Below are positions 28,082-37,419 of a stretch of 64,000 nt of DNA, in pieces (the stretch's first letter is position 1; every line of letters begins with the position of its first letter). This DNA comes from Acinetobacter sp. CS-2. GTDB taxonomy: Bacteria; Pseudomonadota; Gammaproteobacteria; Pseudomonadales; Moraxellaceae. The DNA lies in contig NZ_CP067019.1 of the NCBI RefSeq assembly GCF_016599715.1, forward strand, positions 3,162,001 through 3,226,000, written 5' to 3'. A model generated the notes under the pieces. That model did no database searches. It saw only the letters and a program-made list of their open reading frames with translations, and had not been told where the DNA came from. The position numbers and the translations under genes are program-made.

Positions 28082-29287
28082 TTACACCTTGGTGCGGTTC
28101 ACCAGGATCAACATACATACTGCAGAGATAATGATACATGGAATCGCTGCAGTAATAACGCCTGCTGCACCGAAACCTGCAGTCAGTAACTGACCTGCAA
28201 TCACAGGGCCAAGCATTGCACCGATACGGCCTACTGCAGAAGCAACACCTACACCGGTACCACGTACTTCGGTCGGATACACGATACTACCGAAAGCATA
28301 CAGTACACCCTGACAGCCAATCACGAAGGCACCTGCCAATGCTGCAGCCATATACATCTGGCTCAGCGAGCTTGCACCGTTCAATGCCAATAGGCCTGCC
28401 AAAATACCACCGTACATCAACACAATCACGTAGGCTTTTTTCCAGCGGTCAGTCAACATACCCAAAATTACAGTACCAATCGTTGCAGTGACCATAAAGT
28501 AGAACTGTGCAGTTGAACCGTCTTTGCGGGTGAAGCCCAGCTCCATAAACAATGATGGTAACCAGCTCAGCATGATGTAAACCACCATCAGCGTGAAGAA
28601 GTAGCTGACCCAGATGCACAGGGTACGTAACAGGTTATTCGAGTTAAACAGATCCTTGAATGAACCTTGTGGAGCAGCGGCAAGTTCAGCTGCAGTTTTG
28701 TTCTGTGCTTTCAGGTATTCTTTCGACTCAGGCAGGAACAGCATCATCAGTGGAATCACGAAAATCGGTAATAAACCGCCCAGGTAGAATACATTCTTCC
28801 AGTTGGCACCGAATTCAGTTGCGGCAATTAACGACAGAATCGCAGCACCGACCGGCATACCACAGTACATCAGGCCCACGGCACGACCACGGTTTTTTGG
28901 CGATACAGCTTCAGAAGCCAGCGTGATCAGAATTGGCATGGCACCACCCAGACCGGCACCCGCCAGGAAACGCACAGCCAGCAACGTGTTAAAGCTGTTT
29001 ACCCAAACTGTACATAAAGTAAATGCGGCAAACACTGCTGTCGACCAGATCAGGACTTTCTTACGACCAATACGATCTGCAAATCGACCGCCGACCAGTG
29101 CACCAGGCAGTAAGCCTAAAATCCCTGCACTGAAAAACACACCCAATTGCGAGCTGTCAAGACCAAAATGCTCACGAATACCCGCGGCTGCAATACCTGC
29201 GGCCTGAATATCCAGGCCCTCGATCACCGCGATCAGAAAACAGATCGCTACTGTGATGACCGCGTGCTTGTTATCTGATTTTTCCAT
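28082..29287 (-). CDS. MFS aromatic-acid transporter (AAHS family, MhpT-like)
   Basis: 401-residue twelve-helix permease. It is strikingly like E. coli MhpT: EGLDIQAAGIAAAGI in helix 1, FSAGILGLLPGALVGGRFADRIGRKK (MFS signature loop), VGLMYCGMPVGAA and VRGTGVGVASAVGRIGAMLGP near the end. MhpT carries 3-(3-hydroxyphenyl)propionate by proton symport; aromatic-acid:H+ symport is the safe call. No aromatic catabolic gene lies nearby in the window, so the true substrate is open. It is preceded by a 722-bp intergenic region, which may carry its regulation. Confidence 0.86.
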   Translation of the reverse strand: MEKSDNKHAVITVAICFLIAVIEGLDIQAAGIAAAGIREHFGLDSSQLGVFFSAGILGLLPGALVGGRFADRIGRKKVLIWSTAVFAAFTLCTVWVNSFNTLLAVRFLAGAGLGGAMPILITLASEAVSPKNRGRAVGLMYCGMPVGAAILSLIAATEFGANWKNVFYLGGLLPIFVIPLMMLFLPESKEYLKAQNKTAAELAAAPQGSFKDLFNSNNLLRTLCIWVSYFFTLMVVYIMLSWLPSLFMELGFTRKDGSTAQFYFMVTATIGTVILGMLTDRWKKAYVIVLMYGGILAGLLALNGASSLSQMYMAAALAGAFVIGCQGVLYAFGSIVYPTEVRGTGVGVASAVGRIGAMLGPVIAGQLLTAGFGAAGVITAAIPCIIISAVCMLILVNRTKV

Positions 29288-30009
29288 TGGAATATCCTTG
29301 TTTCAATCAGCGTTGTTCATAATAAAGTCGCAATCATCTATGAGACTGGCAGCATAATTAACTACCAATAAGTTGAATAATTTACAGTTTATTAACAAAA
29401 ATACTGGATATTTAAAGTTTTTCAGTACCAAATACACATAGTCGCAAAAACACTTAATCCGCTTAATCCGTACAAGAAAAATTCACATGATCTTGATAAA
29501 TTCGATTCTAAAAATCATCCTGTGCGAAAAAAGTTAAAATTGAGTAATAGTTTTTATTAATTATTCTTCTAGTTTTTAATGATCATTTTGATAAATTAAC
29601 TGTCTGGTTTATATAGCTTTAAAGTCTATACTGATTCTTATTAAATCTTAAATTCTGATGTTTTTACCCGGAATTATTGAGTTGATTGGGCCCAGCGCAG
29701 TTTTTTAAAATAAAAGTAAGTATTTTCACAGTCAAAAAATTGATCTTAAAGGATTAAAAACAGATTAGAATTTCAGGACACATCCTTTTAAAAAAATTAC
29801 CCTGGTTATATTTGTGCTGTTTTTCACTTGCTTTTCATAAAGTTTTTAGATGGTTTGACTAAAGCATATTGTTCTTCACCGCTTGTTCGTTCATAATTTG
29901 CATAAGCATTATTCAATTGGCTTGAATTTGCTATAAATCAAAATACGTAACCATCCACATCTCTGTTTTTCTACCCCAGTTGGATGGCCAAATAGGATAA
30001 TTTTTTAAA
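29288..30009. other. Long AT-rich intergenic region
   Basis: 722 bp between divergent transporter and dapA genes. I find no ORF with coding character and no convincing RNA structure. It must contain both promoters; TTGAATTTGCTATAAAT near 29921-29937 is a possible part of the dapA promoter. Its size is unusual for this compact region. Confidence 0.45.
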
Positions 30010-30909
30010 ATGACTCAGCAAGCACAGATCATTCAAGGTTCAATTGTCGCAATCGTCACCCCGATGTTTGAAGATGGCAGCGTAGATTGGAAGGGTCTAG
30101 AAAAGCTGGTTGAGTGGCATATAGAACAAGGCACCAACAGTATTGTGGCTGTAGGGACCACAGGTGAAGCATCGACTCTAAGCATGGCTGAACATACCCG
30201 CGTGATTAAAGAAATCATCCGTGTAGCCAACAAACGCATTCCTATTATTGCCGGTACCGGTGCAAACTCGACTCATGAAGCCATTGAGCTCACCAGAGAA
30301 GCAAAAGAGCTCGGTGCAGATGCCGCATTACTGGTTACGCCTTATTACAACAAGCCTACACAGGAAGGTTTATATCAGCACTACAAAGCGATTGCTGAAG
30401 CTGTTGATTTGCCTCAAATTCTGTATAACGTCCCAGGACGTACCGGCGTGGACATGCTTAACGAAACCGTGATCCGTCTGGCCGATATTCCGCAAATTGT
30501 CGGTATTAAAGATGCCACTGGGGATGTAGCGCGTGGGAAAGAACTCATCGAAGGATTAGCCGGCAAAGACATGACGGTTTATTCTGGCGATGATGCGACT
30601 GCATACCAATTAATGGGACTTGGCGCTAAAGGCAACATTTCTGTCACTGCCAATGTCGCACCGAAGGAAATGAGCCTGATCTGTGCTGCAGCACTCGCAG
30701 GTGATGCAGAAGGTGCTGAAGCTTTAAATAATAAAGTTGCAAATTTACACAATATTTTATTTTGTGAATCTAACCCAATTCCTGTGAAATGGGCACTCCA
30801 TGAAATGGGCTTAATTGGTACCGGTATTCGCTTACCATTAACTCCTCTTGCAGAACAATATCGTACCCCGTTGCGTGAAGCACTCAGCGCTGCGGGTGTC
30901 ATTAAATAA
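30010..30909 (+). CDS. dapA: 4-hydroxy-tetrahydrodipicolinate synthase
   Basis: 299-residue aldolase-type enzyme condensing pyruvate with aspartate semialdehyde in lysine and diaminopimelate synthesis. Motifs: GSIVAIVTPMFEDGSVDW, VAVGTTGEASTLS, LLVTPYYNKPTQEGLY (catalytic Tyr), YNVPGRTGVDM and IVGIKDATGDV with the Schiff-base Lys near 163. The (beta/alpha)8 length is standard. It heads the dapA-bamC-purC cluster, as in E. coli, with the lipoprotein gene only 13 bp behind. Confidence 0.97.
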   Translation: MTQQAQIIQGSIVAIVTPMFEDGSVDWKGLEKLVEWHIEQGTNSIVAVGTTGEASTLSMAEHTRVIKEIIRVANKRIPIIAGTGANSTHEAIELTREAKELGADAALLVTPYYNKPTQEGLYQHYKAIAEAVDLPQILYNVPGRTGVDMLNETVIRLADIPQIVGIKDATGDVARGKELIEGLAGKDMTVYSGDDATAYQLMGLGAKGNISVTANVAPKEMSLICAAALAGDAEGAEALNNKVANLHNILFCESNPIPVKWALHEMGLIGTGIRLPLTPLAEQYRTPLREALSAAGVIK

Positions 30910-30922
30910 AGAGCACAACACT

Positions 30923-31528
30923 ATGCAATTACGTTTCGGTTTAACCCTTGCACTTTCGGCATTCAGTTTAGCGGGTTGTAGTTCCATGGGAATCAGCAAT
31001 GGTTCACTGGACTATAAAAATACAACAACCCTTGAACCTGTGAAATATCCGGAAGGTTCAATGGTTCGACCGGCAACGCCGTTGTATCCTGCCCCAACAA
31101 TTGACCCGCTGGCGATTGAGCATGCACCCAAGCTTGAAAACAAGCACGGTAACCGCTTTGCTCTACCCCGTCCCGACAAGGCGCAAAGCAATAGCGCTGC
31201 CGATGCTCAACAAGACAGCACAAATATCGGTCGTCCACAGCTGGTTCGTGATGGAAACCAAAATCCACTGCTCAAAATAGACGGAAATTCTGCTACAATC
31301 TGGCAGTACACACTTGCCACCCTCAGTAGCCTCAACCATAGCATTGTTGGTCAAAGTAAAAATCGTTACGAAGTAACCATTAAGATTGACCAGCAGATTT
31401 ATGTATTAAGACTGACCTCTGTAGGCACAAGTAACAACTTAGCTGTATTCAATGCCGATAACAGCTTTGCAGACCAAGAAAAAGCTGCAGAACTGTTAAC
31501 CCAGATTTACCAAAATTGGCCAGCCTAG
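30923..31528 (+). CDS. bamC: BamC-like outer-membrane assembly lipoprotein (short form)
   Basis: 201-residue lipoprotein with lipobox L-A-G-C (Cys at about 19). The extended region GSLDYKNTTTLEPVKYPEGSMVRPATPLYPAP resembles the unstructured N-terminus by which BamC lies along BamD. Only one helix-grip-like domain follows (about 120-201), whereas E. coli BamC has two (344 residues). Position between dapA and purC is the E. coli bamC (nlpB) position. The frame goes back into dapA to 30848, but the ATG at 30923 begins the signal peptide. The homology call rests on synteny and the N-terminal pattern. Confidence 0.75.
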   Translation: MQLRFGLTLALSAFSLAGCSSMGISNGSLDYKNTTTLEPVKYPEGSMVRPATPLYPAPTIDPLAIEHAPKLENKHGNRFALPRPDKAQSNSAADAQQDSTNIGRPQLVRDGNQNPLLKIDGNSATIWQYTLATLSSLNHSIVGQSKNRYEVTIKIDQQIYVLRLTSVGTSNNLAVFNADNSFADQEKAAELLTQIYQNWPA

Positions 31529-31564
31529 TCGTACTAGGCATTTTTTTTTGAAAAAGGTTCCCCC

Positions 31565-32284
31565 ATGTTGAAACAAACCTTGCTCTATACTGGTAAAGCG
31601 AAATCTGTTTATGAAACAGATAGTGCAGATCACCTTATCCTAGTTTTCCGTGACGATGCTTCTGCATTTAACGGCGAAAAAATCGAACAGCTGGATCGTA
31701 AAGGCAAGGTGAACAACCGTTTTAACGCCTTCATCATGGAAAAATTGGCTGCTGCTGGCATTGAAACTCACTTTGAAAAACTTCTTTCTCCAACTGAAGT
31801 TTTAGTGAAAAAATTGAAAATGGTTCCAGTTGAATGTGTAATCCGTAACTATGCTGCCGGTTCTTTATGCCGTCGTTTAGGCGTAGAAGAAGGTAAAGAA
31901 CTGGTTCCACCTACTTTCGAATTGTTCTTCAAAGATGATGCGCTTGGCGATCCAATGGTGAACGAATCTCAAGCGATTGCTTTAGGTTGGGCAACTGCTG
32001 AACAGTTGGCACAGATGAAAGAACTCACTTACAAAGTGAACGAAGTGCTTAAAGGCTTGTTCGATGCAGGTAACATGTTACTTGTAGACTTCAAACTTGA
32101 ATTCGGTGTATTCCACGACCGTATCGTACTGGGTGATGAATTCTCTCCAGACGGTTGCCGTCTATGGGACAAAGACACCAAGAAAAAACTCGACAAAGAC
32201 CGTTTCCGTCAAGGTTTAGGCGGTGTTGTTGAAGCTTATGAAGAAGTTGCTGCACGTTTAGGTATCGACCTTTCTGATATCTAA
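31565..32284 (+). CDS. purC: Phosphoribosylaminoimidazole-succinocarboxamide synthase
   Basis: 239-residue SAICAR synthetase of purine synthesis, adding aspartate to CAIR with ATP. Motifs are [61 protein letters not shown], the segment [13 protein letters not shown], and [15 protein letters not shown]. Length is identical in class to the bacterial enzyme (about 237). Last gene of the dapA cluster, followed by a strong terminator. Confidence 0.97.
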   Translation: MLKQTLLYTGKAKSVYETDSADHLILVFRDDASAFNGEKIEQLDRKGKVNNRFNAFIMEKLAAAGIETHFEKLLSPTEVLVKKLKMVPVECVIRNYAAGSLCRRLGVEEGKELVPPTFELFFKDDALGDPMVNESQAIALGWATAEQLAQMKELTYKVNEVLKGLFDAGNMLLVDFKLEFGVFHDRIVLGDEFSPDGCRLWDKDTKKKLDKDRFRQGLGGVVEAYEEVAARLGIDLSDI

Positions 32285-32301
32285 TTCGTTCATCGAATTT
32301 C

Positions 32302-32330
32302 AAAAACCGGGCTAAACAGCCCGGTTTTTT
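32302..32330 (+). terminator. purC terminator
   Basis: AAAAACCGGGCT-AAAC-AGCCCGGTTTTTT hairpin 18 bp after the purC stop. Confidence 0.93.
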
Positions 32331-32388
32331 ATATCTCCAAAAATCGAAAAAACAGATTTAATTAATAAAAATGATCGTTTTTACAATA

Positions 32389-32418
32389 TTGGTTTTTTTA
32401 CTTAATATATCTTATATA
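32389..32418 (+). promoter_or_regulatory. Candidate promoter for an intergenic small RNA
   Basis: TTGGTT (32389-32394), 18-nt spacer, TATATA (32413-32418), placed downstream of the purC terminator with no ORF following. Confidence 0.4.
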
Positions 32419-32423
32419 CCGGG

Positions 32424-32558
32424 CAGCAAGAAGTTGAAGTCAATGACTTTATAAGCTCCTGCTGACCGACCAAAATTTTTAGTTTACCCTCTAGGATGTA
32501 TCTCCCCTAAGACATCCTATTTTCAGCCCAATCCGTCCTATGGATTGGGCTTTTTTTT
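32424..32558 (+). ncRNA. Candidate intergenic small RNA
   Basis: About 135 nt with no ORF, between the purC terminator and convergent rarA. It begins just after a plausible promoter. Three structural blocks are visible: a 5' stem CAGCA/TGCTG enclosing AAGTC/GACTT (32423-32464), a stem AGGATGT/ACATCCT around a C-rich loop CTCCCCT (32493-32519), and a strong intrinsic terminator GCCCAATCC/GGATTGGGC with eight T's (32526-32558). A terminator with no gene before it on this strand argues for a separate transcript. No resemblance to SRP RNA, 6S or tmRNA. Confidence 0.5.
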
Positions 32559-32625
32559 ACGTTTTTTCATCTGAAAAAACTTAGCATGAAAGAAAATGCC
32601 TCAGCGCCTGGAATCATCTTGACTG

Positions 32626-33900
32626 TTATTGCTGTTGTTGCTGTTGCATCCAGCGACGCTGTTGCAGTTTTTCTCCTTCCACTTCGCGCTTGTTCCGTGC
32701 AGATTCGTATAGCTTGGTGCCTTTTAATTCAGGTGGCATATACTCTTGCAGAACGAAATGCTCTGGATAATTATGCGGATAGAGATAATTCACACCATAG
32801 CCCTGCTCTTTCATGAGCTTGGTTGGTGCATTGCGTAAATGTAGCGGCACAGGCAAGTTTGCAGTTTTTTCAGCCAGGTCGAGTGCCTTATTAATAGCAA
32901 GATAAGTGCTGTTACTTTTGGCACTGGTCGCCAAATACACTGCACATTGACCGAGAATAATACGACACTCCGGCATGCCCACAGCCTGTACCGAACGGAA
33001 ACATTCGCCTGCCAGAAGCAAGGCATTCGGATTGGAATTGCCAATATCTTCCGAAGCGGCAATCAGCATACGACGGGCAATAAACACCGGATCTTCGCCG
33101 CCTTTTAGCATGCGCGCCATCCAGTACAGCGCTGCATCCGGATCACTGCCGCGGATGGATTTAATAAAGGCAGAGACCAGGTCATAGTGCTGCTCACCCG
33201 ATTTGTCATAACGGGCAATATTCTGCTGCGCCACCTTGACCACAATGGCATTGGTGATGATATTTTCCAGTTCCGGTTCAAAAGTACTGGCAATTAAATC
33301 TAGAAGATTAAGCGCCTTACGTGCATCTCCAGCCGCAAATTGCAGTAATGCTTCGTATTCTTCAATTTGGATATAACGCTCTTTTAAAAAGGCATCCTGC
33401 TGTATGGCATTATTCAATAAAGTTCGAATTGACTCATCATCCAGCGCATTTAAGGTATACACCTGACAACGCGATAACAAGGCATTGTTCACTTCAAAAG
33501 AGGGATTTTCTGTGGTTGCTCCAATTAAGGTAATTTTGCCTTTTTCTACTGCATTCAATAAGGCATCTTGCTGTGACTTGTTAAAACGGTGAATTTCATC
33601 AATAAACACGACCGGGGTCAATAAATCGCCACTTTCGGCAATCACTTCACGCAGTTCTTTTACTCCGGTATTGAGCGCCGATAAACTGATAAAGGGCCGA
33701 TCCACGGCTTGAGCCAAAAGCAAAGCAATGGTGGTTTTTCCAACGCCTGGTGGCCCCCAAAAAATGATGGAAGGTAAATGGCCCTGATCAATCATTTGAC
33801 GTAAGGGGGCACCTGCTCCCAATAAATGATCTTGCCCGATAATTTCGGACAAATCACGCGGACGAAGTCGTTCAGGGAGTGGAATATGGCTCTCAGACAT
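32626..33900 (-). CDS. rarA: Replication-associated recombination protein A (AAA+ ATPase)
   Basis: 424-residue clamp-loader-like ATPase (MgsA/RarA) acting at stalled forks. It has Walker [10 protein letters not shown] (49-57), Walker B with [17 protein letters not shown], sensor 1 [12 protein letters not shown], and the C-terminal tetramerisation region [22 protein letters not shown]. The C-terminus ends in a run of glutamines encoded by a CAG/CAA repeat, absent from most homologues I recall, and possibly variable by slippage. The gene is monocistronic. Confidence 0.95.
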   Translation of the reverse strand: MSESHIPLPERLRPRDLSEIIGQDHLLGAGAPLRQMIDQGHLPSIIFWGPPGVGKTTIALLLAQAVDRPFISLSALNTGVKELREVIAESGDLLTPVVFIDEIHRFNKSQQDALLNAVEKGKITLIGATTENPSFEVNNALLSRCQVYTLNALDDESIRTLLNNAIQQDAFLKERYIQIEEYEALLQFAAGDARKALNLLDLIASTFEPELENIITNAIVVKVAQQNIARYDKSGEQHYDLVSAFIKSIRGSDPDAALYWMARMLKGGEDPVFIARRMLIAASEDIGNSNPNALLLAGECFRSVQAVGMPECRIILGQCAVYLATSAKSNSTYLAINKALDLAEKTANLPVPLHLRNAPTKLMKEQGYGVNYLYPHNYPEHFVLQEYMPPELKGTKLYESARNKREVEGEKLQQRRWMQQQQQQ

Positions 33901-34058
33901 CTTGTTATTTCTTTACTGTACTTAAACTAAGTCTACTATGTAATTTTAATATCGCGCATTTCAAATGAGCCGATTTACAAAAAAATCGCTGTGTCAGGTC
34001 GGGGTGAGGATGAAATTTGCAAATTTTTTCAGCCAAAAATTATATGATGAACAGGAAA

Positions 34059-34511
34059 TTAACGAACCCAGCGCACAATATATTCCTCAAGATCGTCTTC
34101 ATTGACTTCTGTTTCGGAAATACAACGGCCTGCTGCCGATTTGCGCGCCTTGATCACACTGTCACGTGTTCCTGTATTTAAATAATGCCAGGCAGGTAGA
34201 CTCTTGCCTTCTTTTAAACGGCGATAAGCACAGCTCGGCGGCAGCCAATGAATAGTGGCTAATTTTTCTGGTGTGAGTTGAATACAATCCGGCACATGGT
34301 CAAGTCGCTGCTCATAATTACTACAACGTGCAGTTTTGCAGTCTAAAAGTTTGCAAGCCACCTTGGTATAAGCGACTTCTTGCAGTTCTTCATCTTCTAA
34401 TTTGATTAAACAGCAGAGACCGCAACCATCACATAATGCTTCCCATTCGGCAGGATTAAGTTCAGTTAGAGCATATTCTTTCCAAAATTGTGGGCGTAAG
34501 GATTCGGTCAT
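34059..34511 (-). CDS. ycgN: YcgN-family cysteine-cluster protein
   Basis: 150-residue UPF0260/YkgJ-type protein with a conserved cysteine cluster. WEALCDGCGLCCLIKLED near residues 24-41 supplies four Cys, and VACKLLDCKTARCSNYEQR supplies three more. DCIQLTPEKL and WLPPSCAYRRL follow. Such clusters are thought to bind zinc or iron-sulfur; no function is proven. Length fits E. coli YcgN (about 153). Confidence 0.88.
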   Translation of the reverse strand: MTESLRPQFWKEYALTELNPAEWEALCDGCGLCCLIKLEDEELQEVAYTKVACKLLDCKTARCSNYEQRLDHVPDCIQLTPEKLATIHWLPPSCAYRRLKEGKSLPAWHYLNTGTRDSVIKARKSAAGRCISETEVNEDDLEEYIVRWVR

Positions 34512-34703
34512 AGCAAGGCAAAAATTAGCAAATGAAGCCTATTATAACCTGTGCATGATTACAGTCCATAAACGTGATTATTACTTTAAATCATCGATTT
34601 GCCGTCAAACTGAACATTTTTTAAACACAAGCATAACACTGCTGGAAATTTTCCGCCCCTATACTGAATCTACTTTGAAAATAACAACACATGGAGAAAG
34701 CTT

Positions 34704-34862
34704 ATGTTCCGTTGGGCGATTATTTTTGCAGTGATTGCACTGATTGCAAGTCTACTAGGTTTTGCTGGCGTCGCAGGATTATCTAAAGATTTTGCGGTTA
34801 TTTTACTCGTGGTTGCCGTTATTTTAGCAATCATCGGCTTCCTCTCCAGGGGAAGAGTTTAG
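34704..34862 (+). CDS. DUF1328 small membrane protein (YtjA-like)
   Basis: 52-residue protein, [20 protein letters not shown]..., with two hydrophobic helices (about 3-25 and 30-47) and a short basic end (SRGRV). The opening MFRWA and G-F-A-G-x-A-G match DUF1328/YtjA. GGAG lies eight to nine bases before the ATG. These peptides are often stress-induced inner-membrane proteins; the role is unknown. A terminator follows at 34898. Confidence 0.85.
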   Translation: MFRWAIIFAVIALIASLLGFAGVAGLSKDFAVILLVVAVILAIIGFLSRGRV

Positions 34863-34897
34863 TTGAATGAACTCCACTTAAAATATCTCACTTGATC

Positions 34898-34927
34898 AAA
34901 AAAAAGAGCCTATTCAGGCTCTTTTTT
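34898..34927 (+). terminator. Intrinsic terminator after the DUF1328 gene
   Basis: AAAAGAGCCT-ATTC-AGGCTCTTTTTT hairpin, 35 bp past the stop. Confidence 0.88.
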
Positions 34928-35042
34928 CATATCCGATTTTTTTGATTTAGCTTTCTATTATCTACCTAGCAAAAGAACCGAATCAAAAATTAAATATCTT
35001 TTTATCTAACTTATCTCGCCGTGTAGAGTTTTAAGATAAAAA

Positions 35043-36584
35043 TTAAGGTCTTAAATGACGCGGTCTAAAGCCGGTTGCCAATAAACCAATCGCATAAGCC
35101 ACCACACCAGCGATACATAAACCGATCACTTCCAGTATACGCATCCATTGTGATACATCTCCATTGTACCAACTCAATCCATACCACAGTGCAGCAATCA
35201 TCGCGGCATTCGCCACTGCATATTGCAGGAACAGCTTTTTCCAGTGTCCAGCAAAGCGGAAAATATTGCGTTTATGCAGATAAAAATACAGCATGCCGGC
35301 ATTGACCAAGGCCGAACCTGAAGAAGCCAGGGCCAAGGCCATATGTTCTGCATGCCAATCAATCAGTTTAAAGAAACCAATAAACACCACGTTTAAAATG
35401 GCATTCGCTGCCACGGCCATCAAGCCAACACGCACAGGTGTGCGGGTATCTTGCTGGGCATAAAAGCCCGGGGCAAAGACTTTAATCAGCATGAAGGAGA
35501 TTACCCCGGCACTCATACATTGCAAGGCCAAAGCGGTCATCTGGGTATCTTGCAAGGTAAATTGCCCACGCTGGAACAAGGCCTGAATAATTGGAGTAGA
35601 CAGCATAAATAAGGCGATGCTGGCAGGGATACCGACCAGCATGATTACTTTGGCAGCCCAGTCAATCATGCCACGGAACTTAACCTGATCCTGTTCGGCA
35701 TGACGTGCAGACAGTGAAGGTAAAATTACCGTACCAATCGCCACACCGATCAACCCCAAAGGCAATTCCGTCATCCGCTCGGCACTGTATAACCACGATA
35801 CCGAGCCATCCTGCATGAACGATGCCCAAATGGTGTTGAGCAATAGATTAATCTGGGTGACCGAAACACCAAACAGTGCCGGAAGCATCAATTTCATGAT
35901 GCGTTCTACACCTTCATGTTTGAAATCCACTTTAGGCGGAATTAATAATTTTTTACGCCACAGCTCTGGAATCTGAATGACCAGCTGTAAAATACCGGCA
36001 ATCACCACCGCCCAACCGAGTGCCATAATCGGTTCGGCCATATAGGGCGTTAGCCACCATGCGCCTGCAATCATGGTGATATTCAAGAGTACAGGCGAAA
36101 ATGCCGGGGTTGAAAAAGAACCGTAACTGTTCAGGATACTGCTGGCAAAAGCCGTTAAAGACATAAACAGCAGATAAGGAATGGTCAGACGGAACATGTC
36201 TGTCGCCAGGGCAAATTTTTCCGGGTCGTCATGGAAACCGGGCGCATAGATATACAGCACCGCAGGTGCTGCCACCATGGCAATAAAGGTCAGGGTGGTC
36301 ATAAAGGTGGCCAGACAGCCAAACACCCGGCTAATCAGGATTTGCACTTCGGCATGGGTTTTCGTGGTTTTATATTCGGTTAAAACCGGAATAAAAGCCT
36401 GTGAAAATGCCCCTTCGGCAAATAGGCGCCTGAAAAAGTTGGGAATACGAAAGGCCACCACAAAGGTATCGAAATCTTTACCTGCACCAAACACATTCAG
36501 CAACACCACATCTCGGACTAGGCCCAGCACCCGAGACAACATGGTCATTGTACTAACAATAAAGGTCGATCGCCAAAGCGCCAT
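35043..36584 (-). CDS. murJ: Lipid II flippase MurJ
   Basis: 513-residue MOP-superfamily flippase that moves lipid II across the inner membrane for peptidoglycan synthesis. Fourteen hydrophobic helices are expected. The N-terminus STMTMLSRVLGLVRDVVLLNVFGAG and NFFRRLFAEGAFSQAFIPVL carry the conserved cavity arginines. Later come SWLYSAERMTELPLGLIGVAIGTVILP and APGFYAQQDTRTPVRVG. A GTG three codons upstream (36593) is in frame; GGGTGG six bases before the ATG at 36584 supports this start. It stands next to ampD (84 bp), both cell-wall genes. Confidence 0.96.
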   Translation of the reverse strand: MALWRSTFIVSTMTMLSRVLGLVRDVVLLNVFGAGKDFDTFVVAFRIPNFFRRLFAEGAFSQAFIPVLTEYKTTKTHAEVQILISRVFGCLATFMTTLTFIAMVAAPAVLYIYAPGFHDDPEKFALATDMFRLTIPYLLFMSLTAFASSILNSYGSFSTPAFSPVLLNITMIAGAWWLTPYMAEPIMALGWAVVIAGILQLVIQIPELWRKKLLIPPKVDFKHEGVERIMKLMLPALFGVSVTQINLLLNTIWASFMQDGSVSWLYSAERMTELPLGLIGVAIGTVILPSLSARHAEQDQVKFRGMIDWAAKVIMLVGIPASIALFMLSTPIIQALFQRGQFTLQDTQMTALALQCMSAGVISFMLIKVFAPGFYAQQDTRTPVRVGLMAVAANAILNVVFIGFFKLIDWHAEHMALALASSGSALVNAGMLYFYLHKRNIFRFAGHWKKLFLQYAVANAAMIAALWYGLSWYNGDVSQWMRILEVIGLCIAGVVAYAIGLLATGFRPRHLRP

Positions 36585-36668
36585 CGTAACCACCCAGTGA
36601 AAAAATTAAGTCGCTATTGTAATGAAACTCCACATGGAATTTCGTTGTTTAATCATAAAGCCCATTCA

Positions 36669-37244
36669 TTATTGATGGATTTTATGCTGCTGCAATAAGG
36701 TTCTGAATTTGACCCAGTCAAAAAATGGGCCCGGATCGGTTTTACGTCCAGGCGCAATATCCGAGTGACCGGCCAAATGTTGTAAAATTTTGGGATAAGC
36801 CGCTTGCAATGCAGCCGTCACTTGCGCCAGCACTGCATATTGCACCTCATCAAAAGGCAAATCATCACTGCCTTCCAGTTCAATGCCAATGGAATAGTCA
36901 TTACATTCTTTTTTGCCCAGGTAAATGGAACGTCCGGCATGCCAGGCCCGATCATTAAAATTGACAAATTGCAGCACTTCACCACTGCGTAAAATCAGCA
37001 GATGTGCAGAAACCTGCATGCCTTCAATGCTTTGAAAATAAGGATGCTCTGACCAGTCCAGCTGGTTCTGAAAAAACTGTTCAATATATCCCCCACCAAA
37101 TTGTGACGGCGGCAGACTGATGTTATGCACCACAACCAGTTGAATTTCGGTATGTTCGGGACGTTGATTATAATTAGGGGAAGGTACTTGCCTGGCACCG
37201 ATTAACTGACCGTCGATGACCTGAAAAAAGGGGGCCTGTTGCAT
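36669..37244 (-). CDS. ampD: 1,6-anhydro-N-acetylmuramyl-L-alanine amidase AmpD
   Basis: 191-residue cytoplasmic zinc amidase of peptidoglycan recycling; it cleaves the stem peptide from anhydro-muropeptides and so indirectly controls ampC induction in species with AmpR. Zinc ligands are in QLVVVHNISLPP (His) and LAGHSDIAPGRKTDPGPFFDW (His and Asp). Also ASAHLLILRSGEVLQFVNFNDRAWHAG and NDYSIGIELEG. The length and motifs match AmpD rather than the periplasmic AmiD (no signal peptide). Confidence 0.95.
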   Translation of the reverse strand: MQQAPFFQVIDGQLIGARQVPSPNYNQRPEHTEIQLVVVHNISLPPSQFGGGYIEQFFQNQLDWSEHPYFQSIEGMQVSAHLLILRSGEVLQFVNFNDRAWHAGRSIYLGKKECNDYSIGIELEGSDDLPFDEVQYAVLAQVTAALQAAYPKILQHLAGHSDIAPGRKTDPGPFFDWVKFRTLLQQHKIHQ

Positions 37245-37419
37245 AGTCCAATCCTGAGTCCTGTTCGCATAAACAGATGATTTTAGCGCAATCCTAAAAC
37301 TTTAAACTTAAAATCTCAAATTCCGCAGCTAAAATCGCTGGAAAAAAACATTTCTTTTAAATGAACAGTGCTAAAATAACGCGCAATTTTCATGGGTTAA
37401 AAAAGATACGGGAATCCTT

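Noticed and set aside
29288..30009. Lysine riboswitch upstream of dapA
   Set aside because: The long leader invited the idea, but I could not find the conserved helices or an expression-platform terminator.
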